Below, in pieces: positions 53,290 to 61,155 of a DNA stretch of 64,000 bases. The position numbers and the translations under genes were made by a program. The stretch spans positions 1-64,000 of the forward strand of contig NZ_JAGQBF010000012.1 in NCBI RefSeq assembly GCF_024345495.1. The letters are read 5' to 3'. The notes beneath the pieces are model-generated. The model was not told the DNA's origin. It did not search any database and was given only the letters and a program-made list of their open reading frames with translations. Source of the DNA: Synechococcus sp. RedBA-s (GTDB lineage: Bacteria > Cyanobacteriota > Cyanobacteriia > PCC-6307 > Cyanobiaceae). The stretch's first letter is position 1; the number at the start of each line of letters is the position of its first letter.

Positions 53290-53928
53290 TCAGGGTCTGT
53301 CGTCGTCATCGGTCGTCGGCTCGGCGCCGGCTTCCCCAACGGCGGCTGCAGCGGCGTCCGCCGCTGGCCCCTGAACTGAATCCACCACTGGGGAAGCGTC
53401 TGGGCTCTGTGCACCTGCCTGCTCGACCAGCTGCTCGATTTCGGCGAACGACTCCACGGTGGTCACGTTGGTGTCGCTGGCTTCGGGCTCGGGACGCACC
53501 CAGCGCTTGCCGCTGGTCTGGACCTTGGCGCTGGCTTCGCGCCGCTCTTTGAGCCAGGTGCTCAGGACCCCCAACTTGGATCCCGCCAGGGCGATCAGCC
53601 CCATCAGGGCGGCGCTGAGTTGTTGCAGGCTGGTGCGCCAGCGCTCCACGCCGGTGAGGCGTACCTGCTCTTCGCGACTGAGCTGGCGCCAGCGGCCCAG
53701 GCTCACCTCCGTGCTCAGCCGGCCGATCAGCAGGCCGCCGCAGAGCACGGCCAGCATCGGGGCCCCGCTGAGGCGCTCGGCGCTGGTGACCAGCACCAGG
53801 CCCAGCACCAGCACCAGGGCGCCCCATACTGAATCGCGGGGGCGGCTGAGCTCGGGCACCAGCAGCGGCAGCAGCAGCACCAGCAGACCGGCAAGAAGTG
53901 CCAGGGATCCACCGAGGGTGGCGAGCAT
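53290..53928 (-). CDS. Ycf66-like membrane protein
   Basis: The 212-residue protein begins MLATLGGSLALLAGLLVLLL and has three hydrophobic segments (about residues 5-25, 35-53 and 58-70). A charged region rich in R, E and Q and an acidic alanine-rich tail follow. The pattern LVPELSRPRDSVWGALVLVL recalls the Ycf66 family found in cyanobacteria and some plastids, but the match is by memory and moderate. The start at 53928 avoids overlap with tRNA-Leu, which a longer frame would create. It is upstream of ileS on the same strand. Confidence 0.55.
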   Translation of the reverse strand: MLATLGGSLALLAGLLVLLLPLLVPELSRPRDSVWGALVLVLGLVLVTSAERLSGAPMLAVLCGGLLIGRLSTEVSLGRWRQLSREEQVRLTGVERWRTSLQQLSAALMGLIALAGSKLGVLSTWLKERREASAKVQTSGKRWVRPEPEASDTNVTTVESFAEIEQLVEQAGAQSPDASPVVDSVQGPAADAAAAAVGEAGAEPTTDDDDRP

Positions 53929-53982
53929 GGCGACGGAAGCGGCGGTGCGGCCATTCTGAGCCGCTCGATAGAGTTGGGTTAC

Positions 53983-54064
53983 GCCCACCTGGCGGAATTG
54001 GTAGACGCGCTGGTTTTAGGTACCAGTGGCTTCGGTCGTGGGGGTTCAAGTCCCCCGGTGGGCA
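53983..54064 (+). tRNA. tRNA-Leu (anticodon TAG)
   Basis: The 82-base class II cloverleaf has acceptor GCCCACC paired with GGTGGGC plus A. The anticodon stem CTGGT/ACCAG encloses TTTAGGT (anticodon TAG), followed by a long variable arm and T arm GGGGG-TTCAAGT-CCCCC. It reads leucine CTA/CTN codons. Confidence 0.95.
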
Positions 54065-54072
54065 TCGCTGAA

Positions 54073-54687
54073 TCAGCGCAGTTGCAGGGCCAGTGGTGCG
54101 AAGGCCACCAGGCCGCCGCCGAGGGCCAGGGCCACTGCCAGCCTGGTTGTGACGCTGCAGGGGAGACGGCGCAGCACCAGCACCGTGCCACCGCTCACCA
54201 GCAGCGAGCCCACGAAGGCCCCCAGCCACCAGGAGAGGGAGTTGTGATCACTGGGTGCTTCCAGCCCGTGCAGCATGGCGTGCACGGCCACGGCGGCGGC
54301 CACCAGGCCCCCCCAGAGGCTGAGCCGTGGGCTGGACCCCTGGCGCTCGGCCCAGAGGATTGAGCCGGCCACGACGGTGATGGCCAGGGCCGCCAGAAGC
54401 TCCGCGAAGGGCAGGCTACCGCCCATCGCTCCGAACACGCCACCGGCCACGGCGCCCGCCAGGGCCCAGAGCAGCAGGGTGGAGGAGATGGCGGCGGAGG
54501 CGGCGCCCACACCGATCAACAGCAGCAGGTGGTCGAGGCCGGTGAGGGGGTGCAGGAAGCCAGAGCCGATGCCCCCATGGGCGAAGCCATGGGCCTGGGC
54601 CGGCTGGGCGGCCAGGGCAAAGGCCACAGCGGCCAGGCCGCCGTAGAGGGCGAGGGAGGTGGTGCTGGTGCTGGGAGCTCGGTTCAT
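54073..54687 (-). CDS. HupE/UreJ-type metal transporter (cobalt, inferred)
   Basis: The 204-residue membrane protein has a signal-like start (MNRAPSTSTTSLALYGGLAA...AQAHG). The motif HGFAHGGIGSGFLHPLTGLD then HLLLLIGVGA follows, whose histidines are the usual metal-site residues of HupE/UreJ proteins. Several further membrane segments follow. HupE/UreJ proteins transport nickel or cobalt. The cobalamin riboswitch upstream (54733-54872) points to cobalt for B12 synthesis. Start ATG 54687 is used; a much longer frame would cover the riboswitch. Confidence 0.88.
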   Translation of the reverse strand: MNRAPSTSTTSLALYGGLAAVAFALAAQPAQAHGFAHGGIGSGFLHPLTGLDHLLLLIGVGAASAAISSTLLLWALAGAVAGGVFGAMGGSLPFAELLAALAITVVAGSILWAERQGSSPRLSLWGGLVAAAVAVHAMLHGLEAPSDHNSLSWWLGAFVGSLLVSGGTVLVLRRLPCSVTTRLAVALALGGGLVAFAPLALQLR

Positions 54688-54732
54688 CGTGGGGGAACGG
54701 TCCGCGCCGGTGGGTTGGGGAACTGAGACGGC

Positions 54733-54872
54733 GAGCGTTCTGACTGAAGGGACGCCCAGGGGGAACCCAATCACAGCTGCGGGACAGTGCCGGATTCGAC
54801 GGGGCCAGAAGGGCCCCACCACACCGGTCTTTCCTCGTTGCCTCCAGGGTGTGAGCCACTGGAACCGTCGGT
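54733..54872 (-). promoter_or_regulatory. Cobalamin (adenosylcobalamin-type) riboswitch upstream of hupE
   Basis: On the minus strand, the leader contains conserved cobalamin-riboswitch elements in order: GGTTCCAGTGGCTCACACC, then GAGGAAAGACCGGTG, the B12-box region AATCCGGCACTGTCCCGCAG (54774-54796) with the CTGTGA that follows, and AGTCAGAACGC at the 3' end (54735-54745). A GGGGCCC...GGCCCC hairpin lies in the middle. It ends 45 bases before the hupE start, consistent with ligand-dependent repression of translation or transcription. Confidence 0.9.
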
Positions 54873-55011
54873 TGCATTCTGAACCTTGCTGGCCGGCCTG
54901 GCTGTTCCTGGCCTGATCGGCCTGTGCGCCGGCGTCTGCCGTGTTCGCTGGCACTGACCTTGGCCATGCAGCGCACAGTCGACAACGGGCTTGCTGCCTA
55001 GCTTCCGAGCC

Positions 55012-55194
55012 ATGGACACGTCTTTGACTAACGCTCACGGCGCCGCCCCTGAGCCGATCCCGTTGCTCCCCCTCGGGGTCTGCATCGATGAGCCCTGGGC
55101 TTCGGGGCAACGCAAGCGCTACCTGGCCAGCCTGGACCCGGCCCTCGGTACCGCTCAGGCCTGGACCCCCGCAGGGCTGGAGGCCAACCGCTGA
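55012..55194 (+). CDS. Small hypothetical protein
   Basis: From ATG 55012 the frame gives 60 residues (MDTSLTNAHGAAPEPIPLLP then LGVCIDEPWASGQRKRYLAS). It is soluble, proline-containing and not recognised. Its end overlaps the 3' end of the racemase-like gene on the opposite strand by 40 bases. It may be real or chance. Confidence 0.35.
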   Translation: MDTSLTNAHGAAPEPIPLLPLGVCIDEPWASGQRKRYLASLDPALGTAQAWTPAGLEANR

Positions 55195-56282
55195 CGGCCC
55201 TCCGCCGTTGCCTGGATCGGGGCCTCGATCAGGGTTTGGGCCACGAAGGGTGAGGTCATCGCCCGCAGCAGGGCGCTGTAGTTGAGATCGAAGCCCAGCT
55301 CCGCTCCCACCGCCACGGCCACGGAGCCGGTGTCGAGCACCAGATGGTCACTGCTGGCCCCCAGCAGGGTCATGCCCGCCGGCAGCGTGAGCCCTGCGGC
55401 ATCCACATCCTGAAGGCCCAGGGCCACCAATGCCCGCCAGCGCTCGCCCCGATCAACCCGGGCGGGCGGGGCGCCGAAGGCTCCCTGCTGGCATTGGCCC
55501 CAGGGCAGGGTGGGTTTGAGATTGGCTTCGATCACCTCGGCCACCAGGCGGAAGGCATCGGTGCGCAGACCAGGAATCGGGCGGCGCTGCAGCGGTTCGC
55601 GGCCCAGCAGGATCGCCTCGCCGAGGCGCAGATTGTTGATCCTCCCCGGCGTCCCTCCGGTAAACAGCCAGGGGAGATTGGCGGAGTTTCCGCCCGACAC
55701 CAGCGGCAGCACGAGGCCGAAGCGGGTCTCCAGACCCGTGGCCAACGACGAGAGCTGGGCCATCGAGGCCTGGGAGGGCACCACGCCGTTCTGACAGGCC
55801 AGGTTGGCGCCGATGCCGATCAGGTCCAGGCCGGGCAGGCGCAGCAGGCCCGCCGCAATCCCCTCCAGCCGCTCCGGCAGGATCCCCTCGCGTAGATCGC
55901 CCAGCTCCACCATCAGCACCACACCGTGGCGATGGTCCTGATCGATCGCCGCCGCCGAGAGCAGGTCCAACACCGCCGGCTCGGTGTTCAGACTGATGTC
56001 GGCCTGGGCCACCACCTGGGCCACCTGGCTGGGCATGGGCGAGCGAATCAGGGTCAGTGGCAGGGTCAGGCCGCTGCGCCGCAGGGCCGCCAGGGTTTCG
56101 ATGCGCGGCTCGCCGATCCCACTCACCCCGGCCGCCGCCAGCACCGCCGCCACCTGGGGCAGCCCCAGGGTGGCTTTGGTGATGGCCGTGAGGGACACCC
56201 CCCTGGCGGTGAGGCGAGCCACCAGGCTGCGGGCGTTGTGGGCGATGCGGTCGAGGTGGATCTCCAGCCTCGGGGCGCTCAA
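55155..56282 (-). CDS. PLP-dependent alanine/ornithine racemase-like enzyme
   Basis: The 375-residue TIM-barrel PLP protein begins MSAPRLEIHLDRIAHNARSL, as in the alanine-racemase N-terminal family. The likely PLP lysine is in LTAITKATLG. VLMVELGDLREGILPE and GIGANLACQNG follow, then SGGNSANLPWLF and NNLRLGEAILLG. This resembles amino-acid racemases of the Orr type rather than Alr. Its ATG overlaps the DUF1611 gene by 4 bases, so the two form a unit for D-amino-acid metabolism. Confidence 0.82.
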   Translation of the reverse strand: MSAPRLEIHLDRIAHNARSLVARLTARGVSLTAITKATLGLPQVAAVLAAAGVSGIGEPRIETLAALRRSGLTLPLTLIRSPMPSQVAQVVAQADISLNTEPAVLDLLSAAAIDQDHRHGVVLMVELGDLREGILPERLEGIAAGLLRLPGLDLIGIGANLACQNGVVPSQASMAQLSSLATGLETRFGLVLPLVSGGNSANLPWLFTGGTPGRINNLRLGEAILLGREPLQRRPIPGLRTDAFRLVAEVIEANLKPTLPWGQCQQGAFGAPPARVDRGERWRALVALGLQDVDAAGLTLPAGMTLLGASSDHLVLDTGSVAVAVGAELGFDLNYSALLRAMTSPFVAQTLIEAPIQATAEGRQRLASSPAGVQA

Positions 56283-57400
56283 GAGCCGAGGCGGGCGGCT
56301 GTGGGTTGCAGCTCGGGGAAGGCGCCGACCACCATGTCCACCAGGCGTTGCGGGGAGCGCTTGAGGGCATCGGTGGCGGGCAGACCCAGCTCGATCCCGT
56401 AGAGGGCGATTGCTGCGGTCACTTCCGCTTCGCCCATGCCTTCGTGGTTGAGGCAGAGACCGATCACCCGTGTGGAGGCGAAGGTCTCGATCAGGGCGAT
56501 CTCGCTGGCCGGCGTTGGCATCGGGATCTGGGGGAAATCGCTCAGCCAGTGGCGCATCGGCGCGTGCTGCAGGAGCACGGCCTGGGGCTGCGATCCCCGC
56601 AGGATGTAGGCCGAGCTGAGGTAGGCCGGGTGACTGAGCGCCCCCTGGCCTTCGATCACGATCACCTCTGGATGCTCCGCCTCCCAGGCCTCCACCACCG
56701 CGGCCTCCACTTCGCCGGAGGCGTACTGGCAGGGAATCGCATCGAGGGCGAGGCCATGGCGGGCCCCCTGCATCAGTCCGGTCTGGCCGGTGCCCACCAT
56801 CACCGCCTTGATGCCGGCGTCGTTGAGGGCCCGGGTGAGGATCACGGCCGTGGTGCGTTTCCCCACCGCCCCATCCGTGCCGAGCACGGCGATGCGGCGG
56901 CAGGGAAGAGAGGAGATACGGCCGCTGAACATGCGCAGATCGCTCAGGCTCGGTGGCCGCCGGATGTCGCTGATGCTGACGTGGTGATCCGCCGCCGTCC
57001 TGGCGAATTCGGCATCGTCGTTGAGGAATTCGTGCAGCCCATTGATCAGATGCAAGCCGGCGCGGATGGCGCTCAGCAACACGTGCTTCTGCTCAGGTAC
57101 GAGCCTGCCGCTGGCCGGAGCCATGCCGACGATCATCAGATCGGCCTTGCCCCCGCACTGGGCCAGGGCCTCGCTGAGATTGGCGCAGACGGGAATGCCC
57201 CGGGCCACGCCATCGAGCACCATGCCGGCATCGTTGCCGGCCATCTGGCTGTCGATCACCGCCAGAATGCGGTAGGCCTCTGAATGGCGCACCAGGCCAT
57301 TGGCGGTCTTGCCGTCAATGCGGCCGAAGTTGCCTTCGCAATAAATGATCGCCGTGGGATTCGGCGGCAAGCCAACTCCCGCTCGTAGAGGGTTGGTCAT
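56279..57400 (-). CDS. DUF1611 (DgcN-type) P-loop protein
   Basis: The 373-residue protein begins MTNPLRAGVGLPPNPTAIIY. It has ILAVIDSQMAGNDAGMVLDG and the P-loop-like VLGTDGAVGKRTTAVILTRA, then VMVGTGQTGLM and VIVIEGQGALSHPAYLSSAY. This is the DUF1611 family; some members (DgcN) take part in D-glutamate/D-amino-acid breakdown as an N-acetyltransferase. Pairing with a racemase-like gene through a 4-base overlap fits such a role. A 16-bp palindrome lies 43-58 bases upstream of its start. Confidence 0.85.
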   Translation of the reverse strand: MTNPLRAGVGLPPNPTAIIYCEGNFGRIDGKTANGLVRHSEAYRILAVIDSQMAGNDAGMVLDGVARGIPVCANLSEALAQCGGKADLMIVGMAPASGRLVPEQKHVLLSAIRAGLHLINGLHEFLNDDAEFARTAADHHVSISDIRRPPSLSDLRMFSGRISSLPCRRIAVLGTDGAVGKRTTAVILTRALNDAGIKAVMVGTGQTGLMQGARHGLALDAIPCQYASGEVEAAVVEAWEAEHPEVIVIEGQGALSHPAYLSSAYILRGSQPQAVLLQHAPMRHWLSDFPQIPMPTPASEIALIETFASTRVIGLCLNHEGMGEAEVTAAIALYGIELGLPATDALKRSPQRLVDMVVGAFPELQPTAARLGS

Positions 57401-57442
57401 TCGATGGCACTCCTGATATCGGGCTCAGAGGAGGCGACCGAA

Positions 57443-57458
57443 TGGTCCGCTCGGACCA
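57443..57458. promoter_or_regulatory. Palindrome upstream of the DUF1611/racemase pair (candidate operator)
   Basis: TGGTCCGCTCGGACCA is a near-perfect palindrome (7-bp arms, 2-nt centre). It is 43-58 bp upstream of the DUF1611 start, where an operator would be expected. No regulator gene is adjacent. Confidence 0.45.
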
Positions 57459-57536
57459 GATCGAAGCGGGGATACCAGCGGTCTCCGCTAAGTGTGGCGA
57501 GCTGCTCCAGCCTAGGGCAGCCCTCAGAACAGCGGC

Positions 57537-58190
57537 TCAGCCCTTCCAGCCGGCCAGGCGTGAGGCCGCCGCGGAGCGGGCCAGGGCGCGGGCCGCCGGC
57601 AGCGCCGGCCCCAGGCAAAGGGAGCTGAAGGGCGGCAGGCAACGGCTGCGCAGCCAGGCCCCCCAGCGGAATTCATGGAAGGGGATCAGCGGTGCCGGCG
57701 CGATCACCCGCTCCTGCTTCAGCTTCCAGACCAGGCTGCGGTAGGGGTCGTCTTCGAGCTCCAGCAGGCTCTGGGGCAGCCGCTCGGGCGGCCAGGGGCC
57801 TTGGCCGCGGCCGTCGTGCAGGTAGAGCCAGCCACGCTCGGCCAACGCCTCCAGCACCAGCTGCGGGTGGTCGTGGGGCAGTTGCAGCACCACATAACCG
57901 AAAGCGGTGGCCTCGGGCTCGATCTCCAGCAGGCTGCGCAGGCGGTGATGGCGGTCCACCATCCAGTGGGTGCCGGATCGGGCCCGCACCAAGGGCACAG
58001 GTTTGCGCCTGAGGTAGCGCCGCCGTTCCTTGCGCGACTCAGCGGCGAACTCAGCCTGGCGCTGGCGGATCTCGGCCAGGCCGATGCAGAGCTGCGTGGG
58101 CCGGAGCTCGGCCACCGCCACCTCCACCAGGCTGTCCGGCCCCTCGGGTGGCGGCGGCAGGGGGTCGTAGGGGGAGAGTGGCAGCACCAT
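57537..58190 (-). CDS. ParB-like nuclease-domain protein (ParBc_2 type)
   Basis: The 217-residue protein has VEVAVAELRPTQLCIGLAEI, VRARSGTHWMVDRHHRLRSL and later LYLHDGRGQGPWP. The LRPTQ...G and DRHH pattern is that of the stand-alone ParB-like domain family (ParBc_2), not chromosomal ParB, and there is no ParA nearby. Function is unknown. It lies between the DUF1611/racemase pair and a Nif11-domain gene on the same strand. Confidence 0.8.
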   Translation of the reverse strand: MVLPLSPYDPLPPPPEGPDSLVEVAVAELRPTQLCIGLAEIRQRQAEFAAESRKERRRYLRRKPVPLVRARSGTHWMVDRHHRLRSLLEIEPEATAFGYVVLQLPHDHPQLVLEALAERGWLYLHDGRGQGPWPPERLPQSLLELEDDPYRSLVWKLKQERVIAPAPLIPFHEFRWGAWLRSRCLPPFSSLCLGPALPAARALARSAAASRLAGWKG

Positions 58191-58202
58191 GGCGACGATG
58201 GC

Positions 58203-58454
58203 TCAGCGCAGCTGATCGCGCTTCAGGTGAACCCGGATCAGCTTTTCATCCATCAGCCCCAGCCGGGCCGTGGGGGCTTCGTTGCAGCGGTTGAACAGTT
58301 CCACCAAGGCAGCGGCTGAGAAGCTGTGCCCCCGCTCCTGAGCCAGCCGCGCCACGTCCTCGGCTGACTCCACCAGATTCAGCGCTTCGCGCAACTCCCC
58401 GTCGGAGTTGATTTGGGCGAGAAAAGCAAAGATGTCGTCGCGGTCCTGGCTCAT
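58203..58454 (-). CDS. Stand-alone Nif11-domain protein
   Basis: The 83-residue protein starts MSQDRDDIFAFLAQINSDGE then LREALNLVESAEDVARLAQE, with RGHSFSAAALVELF completing a Nif11 domain. Nif11 domains form leader peptides of some RiPPs in cyanobacteria, but this protein lacks a double-glycine cleavage site and a cysteine-rich core: its tail (APTARLGLMDEKLIRVHLKR) is charged, and no maturase is adjacent. A stand-alone, non-precursor Nif11 protein is most likely. Confidence 0.75.
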   Translation of the reverse strand: MSQDRDDIFAFLAQINSDGELREALNLVESAEDVARLAQERGHSFSAAALVELFNRCNEAPTARLGLMDEKLIRVHLKRDQLR

Positions 58455-58581
58455 GACCTGCAGTGGATTCGGCCGTTCCACTCTCCACCCCGGCAGGCGG
58501 TTGACCGCCCGACGGTCGGGGGTTTCATCGGCTTGGGCGGTCTGTGGCGACGACAGGCTACCCCTGAGAATGAATCCAGAT

Positions 58582-58611
58582 CTTGAAGCAAGCTTAACCA
58601 GGCCATAAATT
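58582..58611 (+). promoter_or_regulatory. Pho-box-like tandem repeats upstream of pstS
   Basis: CTTGAAGC, CTTAACCA and CATAAATT are 8-mers spaced by 3 bases each, matching the 11-bp periodicity and PyTTAAPyPyT/A consensus of cyanobacterial PhoB/SphR boxes. The middle repeat is perfect, the outer two are partial. It lies 53-82 bp before the pstS start. Confidence 0.6.
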
Positions 58612-58663
58612 GTGCGGGGTGGGCTCGTTGCTATGCAGTAATCGCCCCCCTTTGGCGCTTGTG

Positions 58664-59644
58664 ATGACCTTCGCGAAGAAGGCCTTTGTCTTCAGTGTTC
58701 TGACCGCGCTTGGTGCTGGTGCCGCCGCTACGGCTCAAAACACCCTCAACGGTGCGGGAGCCACCTTCCCCTCTCCCTTCTACCAACGGGCCTTCTCTGA
58801 TCTGGCCAGTGGCGGTGGCCCTCAGGTCAATTATCAGTCGGTTGGCTCCGGAGCCGGCGTGCGCCAGTTCATTGCCGGCACGGTTGATTTCGGTGCCACT
58901 GATGAGCCGATCGGCTCTGCCGATGCCGCCAAGGTGAAGCGGGGTGTGGTGCAACTTCCCACAGTGGGCGGCACGATTGCCATCGCTTACAACAAGCCGG
59001 GTTGCGCTCTCAAGCTCACCCAGAAGCAGGCGGCTGAGGTCTTCTTGGGGGTGATCAGCGACTGGAAGCAACTCAAGTGTGCCCCCGGCAAGATCACCGT
59101 GGTGCATCGCTCCGATGGCTCCGGCACCACCTTCGCTTTCACCAACTCCCTCTCCGCCTTCTCGCCGGCTTGGAAGAGCAAGGTGGGTGAGGGCAAATCG
59201 GTGAAGTGGCCCGTGGGTGTGGGCGGCAAGGGTAATGAGGGCGTCGCCGGTGTGGTTCAGAACACCCCGGGTTCCATCGGTTACCTCAATCAGGCTTTCG
59301 TCAAGGGACCGATCAAGGCGGCAGCCCTGCAGAACAGGGCGGGCAAGTTCGTGATGCCCAACCTGAAGAGTGGTGCGGCGGCCCTGAACAACATCCGCCT
59401 CAACGCCAGCCTCGCCGGCGAAGATCCCAATCCCGCCGGTGCTGACAGCTACCCCATCGCCACCCTCACCTGGGTGCTGGCGTACAAGAGCGGCAATGGT
59501 GCCAAAGCTCCGCGCATTCGCCAGGCGATTGCCTTCCTGCTGAGCCCCAAGGCCCAGGGCAAAGCCGATGACCTCGGTTATGTCCCCCTGCGCGGCACGG
59601 TGCTCAATTCGGCCAAGAAGGCCGTAGGCAACATCGGCTCCTGA
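58664..59644 (+). CDS. pstS: Phosphate ABC-transporter substrate-binding protein PstS
   Basis: The 326-residue exported protein begins MTFAKKAFVFSVLTALGAGA, a signal peptide ending near AATA. LNGAGATFPSPFYQRAFSDL follows, then SVGSGAGVRQFIAGTVDFGA, TDEPIG, HRSDGSGTTFAFTNSL and TPGSIGYLNQAF, all PstS phosphate-binding signatures. It captures phosphate for the Pst importer; the permease genes are not in this window. The ATG at 58664 is preferred to upstream starts. A Pho box precedes it. Confidence 0.95.
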   Translation: MTFAKKAFVFSVLTALGAGAAATAQNTLNGAGATFPSPFYQRAFSDLASGGGPQVNYQSVGSGAGVRQFIAGTVDFGATDEPIGSADAAKVKRGVVQLPTVGGTIAIAYNKPGCALKLTQKQAAEVFLGVISDWKQLKCAPGKITVVHRSDGSGTTFAFTNSLSAFSPAWKSKVGEGKSVKWPVGVGGKGNEGVAGVVQNTPGSIGYLNQAFVKGPIKAAALQNRAGKFVMPNLKSGAAALNNIRLNASLAGEDPNPAGADSYPIATLTWVLAYKSGNGAKAPRIRQAIAFLLSPKAQGKADDLGYVPLRGTVLNSAKKAVGNIGS

Positions 59645-59680
59645 GGCCATGGCCCCTTGGGGCCCGGGGGGCGGTGAATC

Positions 59681-59710
59681 CTTAGTCAAGGGTTAACCGC
59701 CCCCTTCTCT
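59681..59710 (+). promoter_or_regulatory. Pho-box-like repeats upstream of the PtrA-like regulator
   Basis: CTTAGTCA, GTTAACCG and CCTTCTCT are spaced by 3 bases, giving 7/8, 6/8 and 5/8 matches to the Pho consensus. The site is 61-90 bp before the Crp-like gene and just after pstS, suggesting the regulator is itself phosphate-controlled. The match is weaker than the one before pstS. Confidence 0.45.
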
Positions 59711-59770
59711 TGTCTTTGCTTTCCTGTCGGTCGTCGTCCATACACTCCGTGGTGTCAGCGGAGATAGGCC

Positions 59771-60406
59771 ATGGTTTCAACTCCCTTTCGCGATGCGGGC
59801 CGCAGCGATGCGATCCGTGAGGTACTGGAAACCAGTTACCGGCAGCGGCAGCTCCTGCACATCGGCGCCGGCAGCGCGGTTCCGCTACTGAAGAACACCA
59901 TCTGGCTGGTGGTGCGCGGCATGGTCAAACTCGAAGCCGTGACCATCCACGGCGATCCGCTGCTGCTCGGCCTGGCCGGCCCGAATGAGCCCTTCGGTGA
60001 ACCCCTCACCAACGTTCAGGCCTATGAGGCCTGCACCCTCACCGATTCCGACCTGCTCTGCCTCACCTGTGCCGAGATCGAGCAGGCGCCCCATCTGGCC
60101 ATGGCGGTGATGCAGGCCGTGATCAGCCGTCACCGCCAGGCGGAAACCCTGCTCTCCCTGCTGGGGCTGCGGCGGGTGGAGGAGCGGGTGCGCGGTTTCC
60201 TGGAACTGCTGGCCCAGGACTACGGCCAGGCCTGCGAAGACGGTCTGCGCCTCAACCTGCGCCTCACCCATCAGGAGCTGGCCAGTGCCCTCTCCACCAC
60301 CCGCGTCACGGTCACGCGGGTCATCGGCTTGCTGCGCGATGAGGGCTGGCTCAAGATCGATGGCCAGCGCCATCTGGTGATCAGCCACCTGCCTCGGATG
60401 GCCTAA
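59771..60406 (+). CDS. Crp/Fnr-family regulator, PtrA-like
   Basis: The 211-residue protein has a cAMP-binding-domain-like N-terminus (residues 1-120) lacking the full phosphate-binding cassette of CRP. A helix-turn-helix follows: LRLTHQELASALSTTRVTVT then RVIGLLRDEGWLKIDGQ. Its place between pstS and phoB recalls PtrA of marine Synechococcus, a phosphate-linked Crp-type activator. Sequence alone does not prove orthology, but context is strong. It ends 34 bases before phoB. Confidence 0.85.
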   Translation: MVSTPFRDAGRSDAIREVLETSYRQRQLLHIGAGSAVPLLKNTIWLVVRGMVKLEAVTIHGDPLLLGLAGPNEPFGEPLTNVQAYEACTLTDSDLLCLTCAEIEQAPHLAMAVMQAVISRHRQAETLLSLLGLRRVEERVRGFLELLAQDYGQACEDGLRLNLRLTHQELASALSTTRVTVTRVIGLLRDEGWLKIDGQRHLVISHLPRMA

Positions 60407-60440
60407 TTTGAGTGTTCAGCTCGCGGGCTCGGACGATCCC

Positions 60441-61145
60441 ATGCCCCGCCTGCTCATCGTTGATGACGACGACGGCATCCGCCACACGCTTGAAGAGGCA
60501 CTGGCACAGGAGGGATTTGAGGTGGCCTGCGCCGCCGATGGTCGGCAGGCGATTCAGCAGATTGATGCGTCCCAGCGCCAGGGTTCAGCCAGCTTCGATC
60601 TGGTGTTGCTGGATCTGATGCTGCCCGGGGTCGGCGGCCTGGATGTGTGCCGTCATCTGCGCCGCGGTGATGCCCACACGCCGATCCTGATGGTGAGCGC
60701 CCGCGACACGGAAACGGATCGGGTGCTGGGGCTGGAGCTGGGCGCCGACGACTACCTGGTCAAGCCATTCGGGCTGCGCGAGCTGGTGGCCCGCTGCCGC
60801 GCCCTTCTGCGCCGCAGCCAGCAGACCCTGGAGCGCTTCCCTGTCGGCGAGATCATTCACCATGGGGAGCTGAGTCTTTTCCCCGATGAGTTCCGTATCA
60901 CCCGCGGGGGGGCAACGGTGAACCTCTCCCCGAAGGAATACCGGCTGGCGGAGTTCTTCATGCAGAACCCGGGCCGCGTCTGGAGCCGCAACCAGTTGAT
61001 CGATCAGGTCTGGGGCACCGACTACGTGGTCGACACCAAGACCGTGGATGTGCACATCCGCTGGCTGCGGGAGAAGCTCGAGGTCAATCCCTCAGCGCCC
61101 GAGCACATCCTCACGGTGCGGGGCTTCGGCTACCGCTTCGGTTGA
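60441..61145 (+). CDS. phoB: Phosphate response regulator PhoB (SphR)
   Basis: The 234-residue OmpR-type regulator begins MPRLLIVDDDDGIRHTLEEA with the receiver domain: acidic pocket DDD and phospho-acceptor in LVLLDLMLPG (D58), and lysine in LVKPF. A winged helix follows (VNLSPKEYRLAEFFMQNPGR, VDTKTVDVHIRWLREKLEVN, TVRGFGYRFG). It activates Pho genes on phosphate starvation. TTG 60408 is an alternative start; ATG 60441 is preferred for direct match to the family. The kinase gene starts 10 bases after its stop. Confidence 0.93.
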   Translation: MPRLLIVDDDDGIRHTLEEALAQEGFEVACAADGRQAIQQIDASQRQGSASFDLVLLDLMLPGVGGLDVCRHLRRGDAHTPILMVSARDTETDRVLGLELGADDYLVKPFGLRELVARCRALLRRSQQTLERFPVGEIIHHGELSLFPDEFRITRGGATVNLSPKEYRLAEFFMQNPGRVWSRNQLIDQVWGTDYVVDTKTVDVHIRWLREKLEVNPSAPEHILTVRGFGYRFG

Positions 61146-61155
61146 GCCCGGGGCC

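Noticed and set aside
53929-53988. Upstream GTG start for the Ycf66-like gene
   Set aside because: It would overlap tRNA-Leu (53983-54064) and adds residues with no hydrophobic or conserved character.
54688-55110. N-terminal extension of hupE over the riboswitch region
   Set aside because: The region contains the conserved cobalamin-riboswitch elements, so a non-coding leader is far more likely than an extra 141 codons.
58203-58454. Nif11-type RiPP precursor
   Set aside because: There is no double-glycine site, no cysteine-rich core and no LanM or cyclodehydratase gene beside it, so only the domain itself is claimed.
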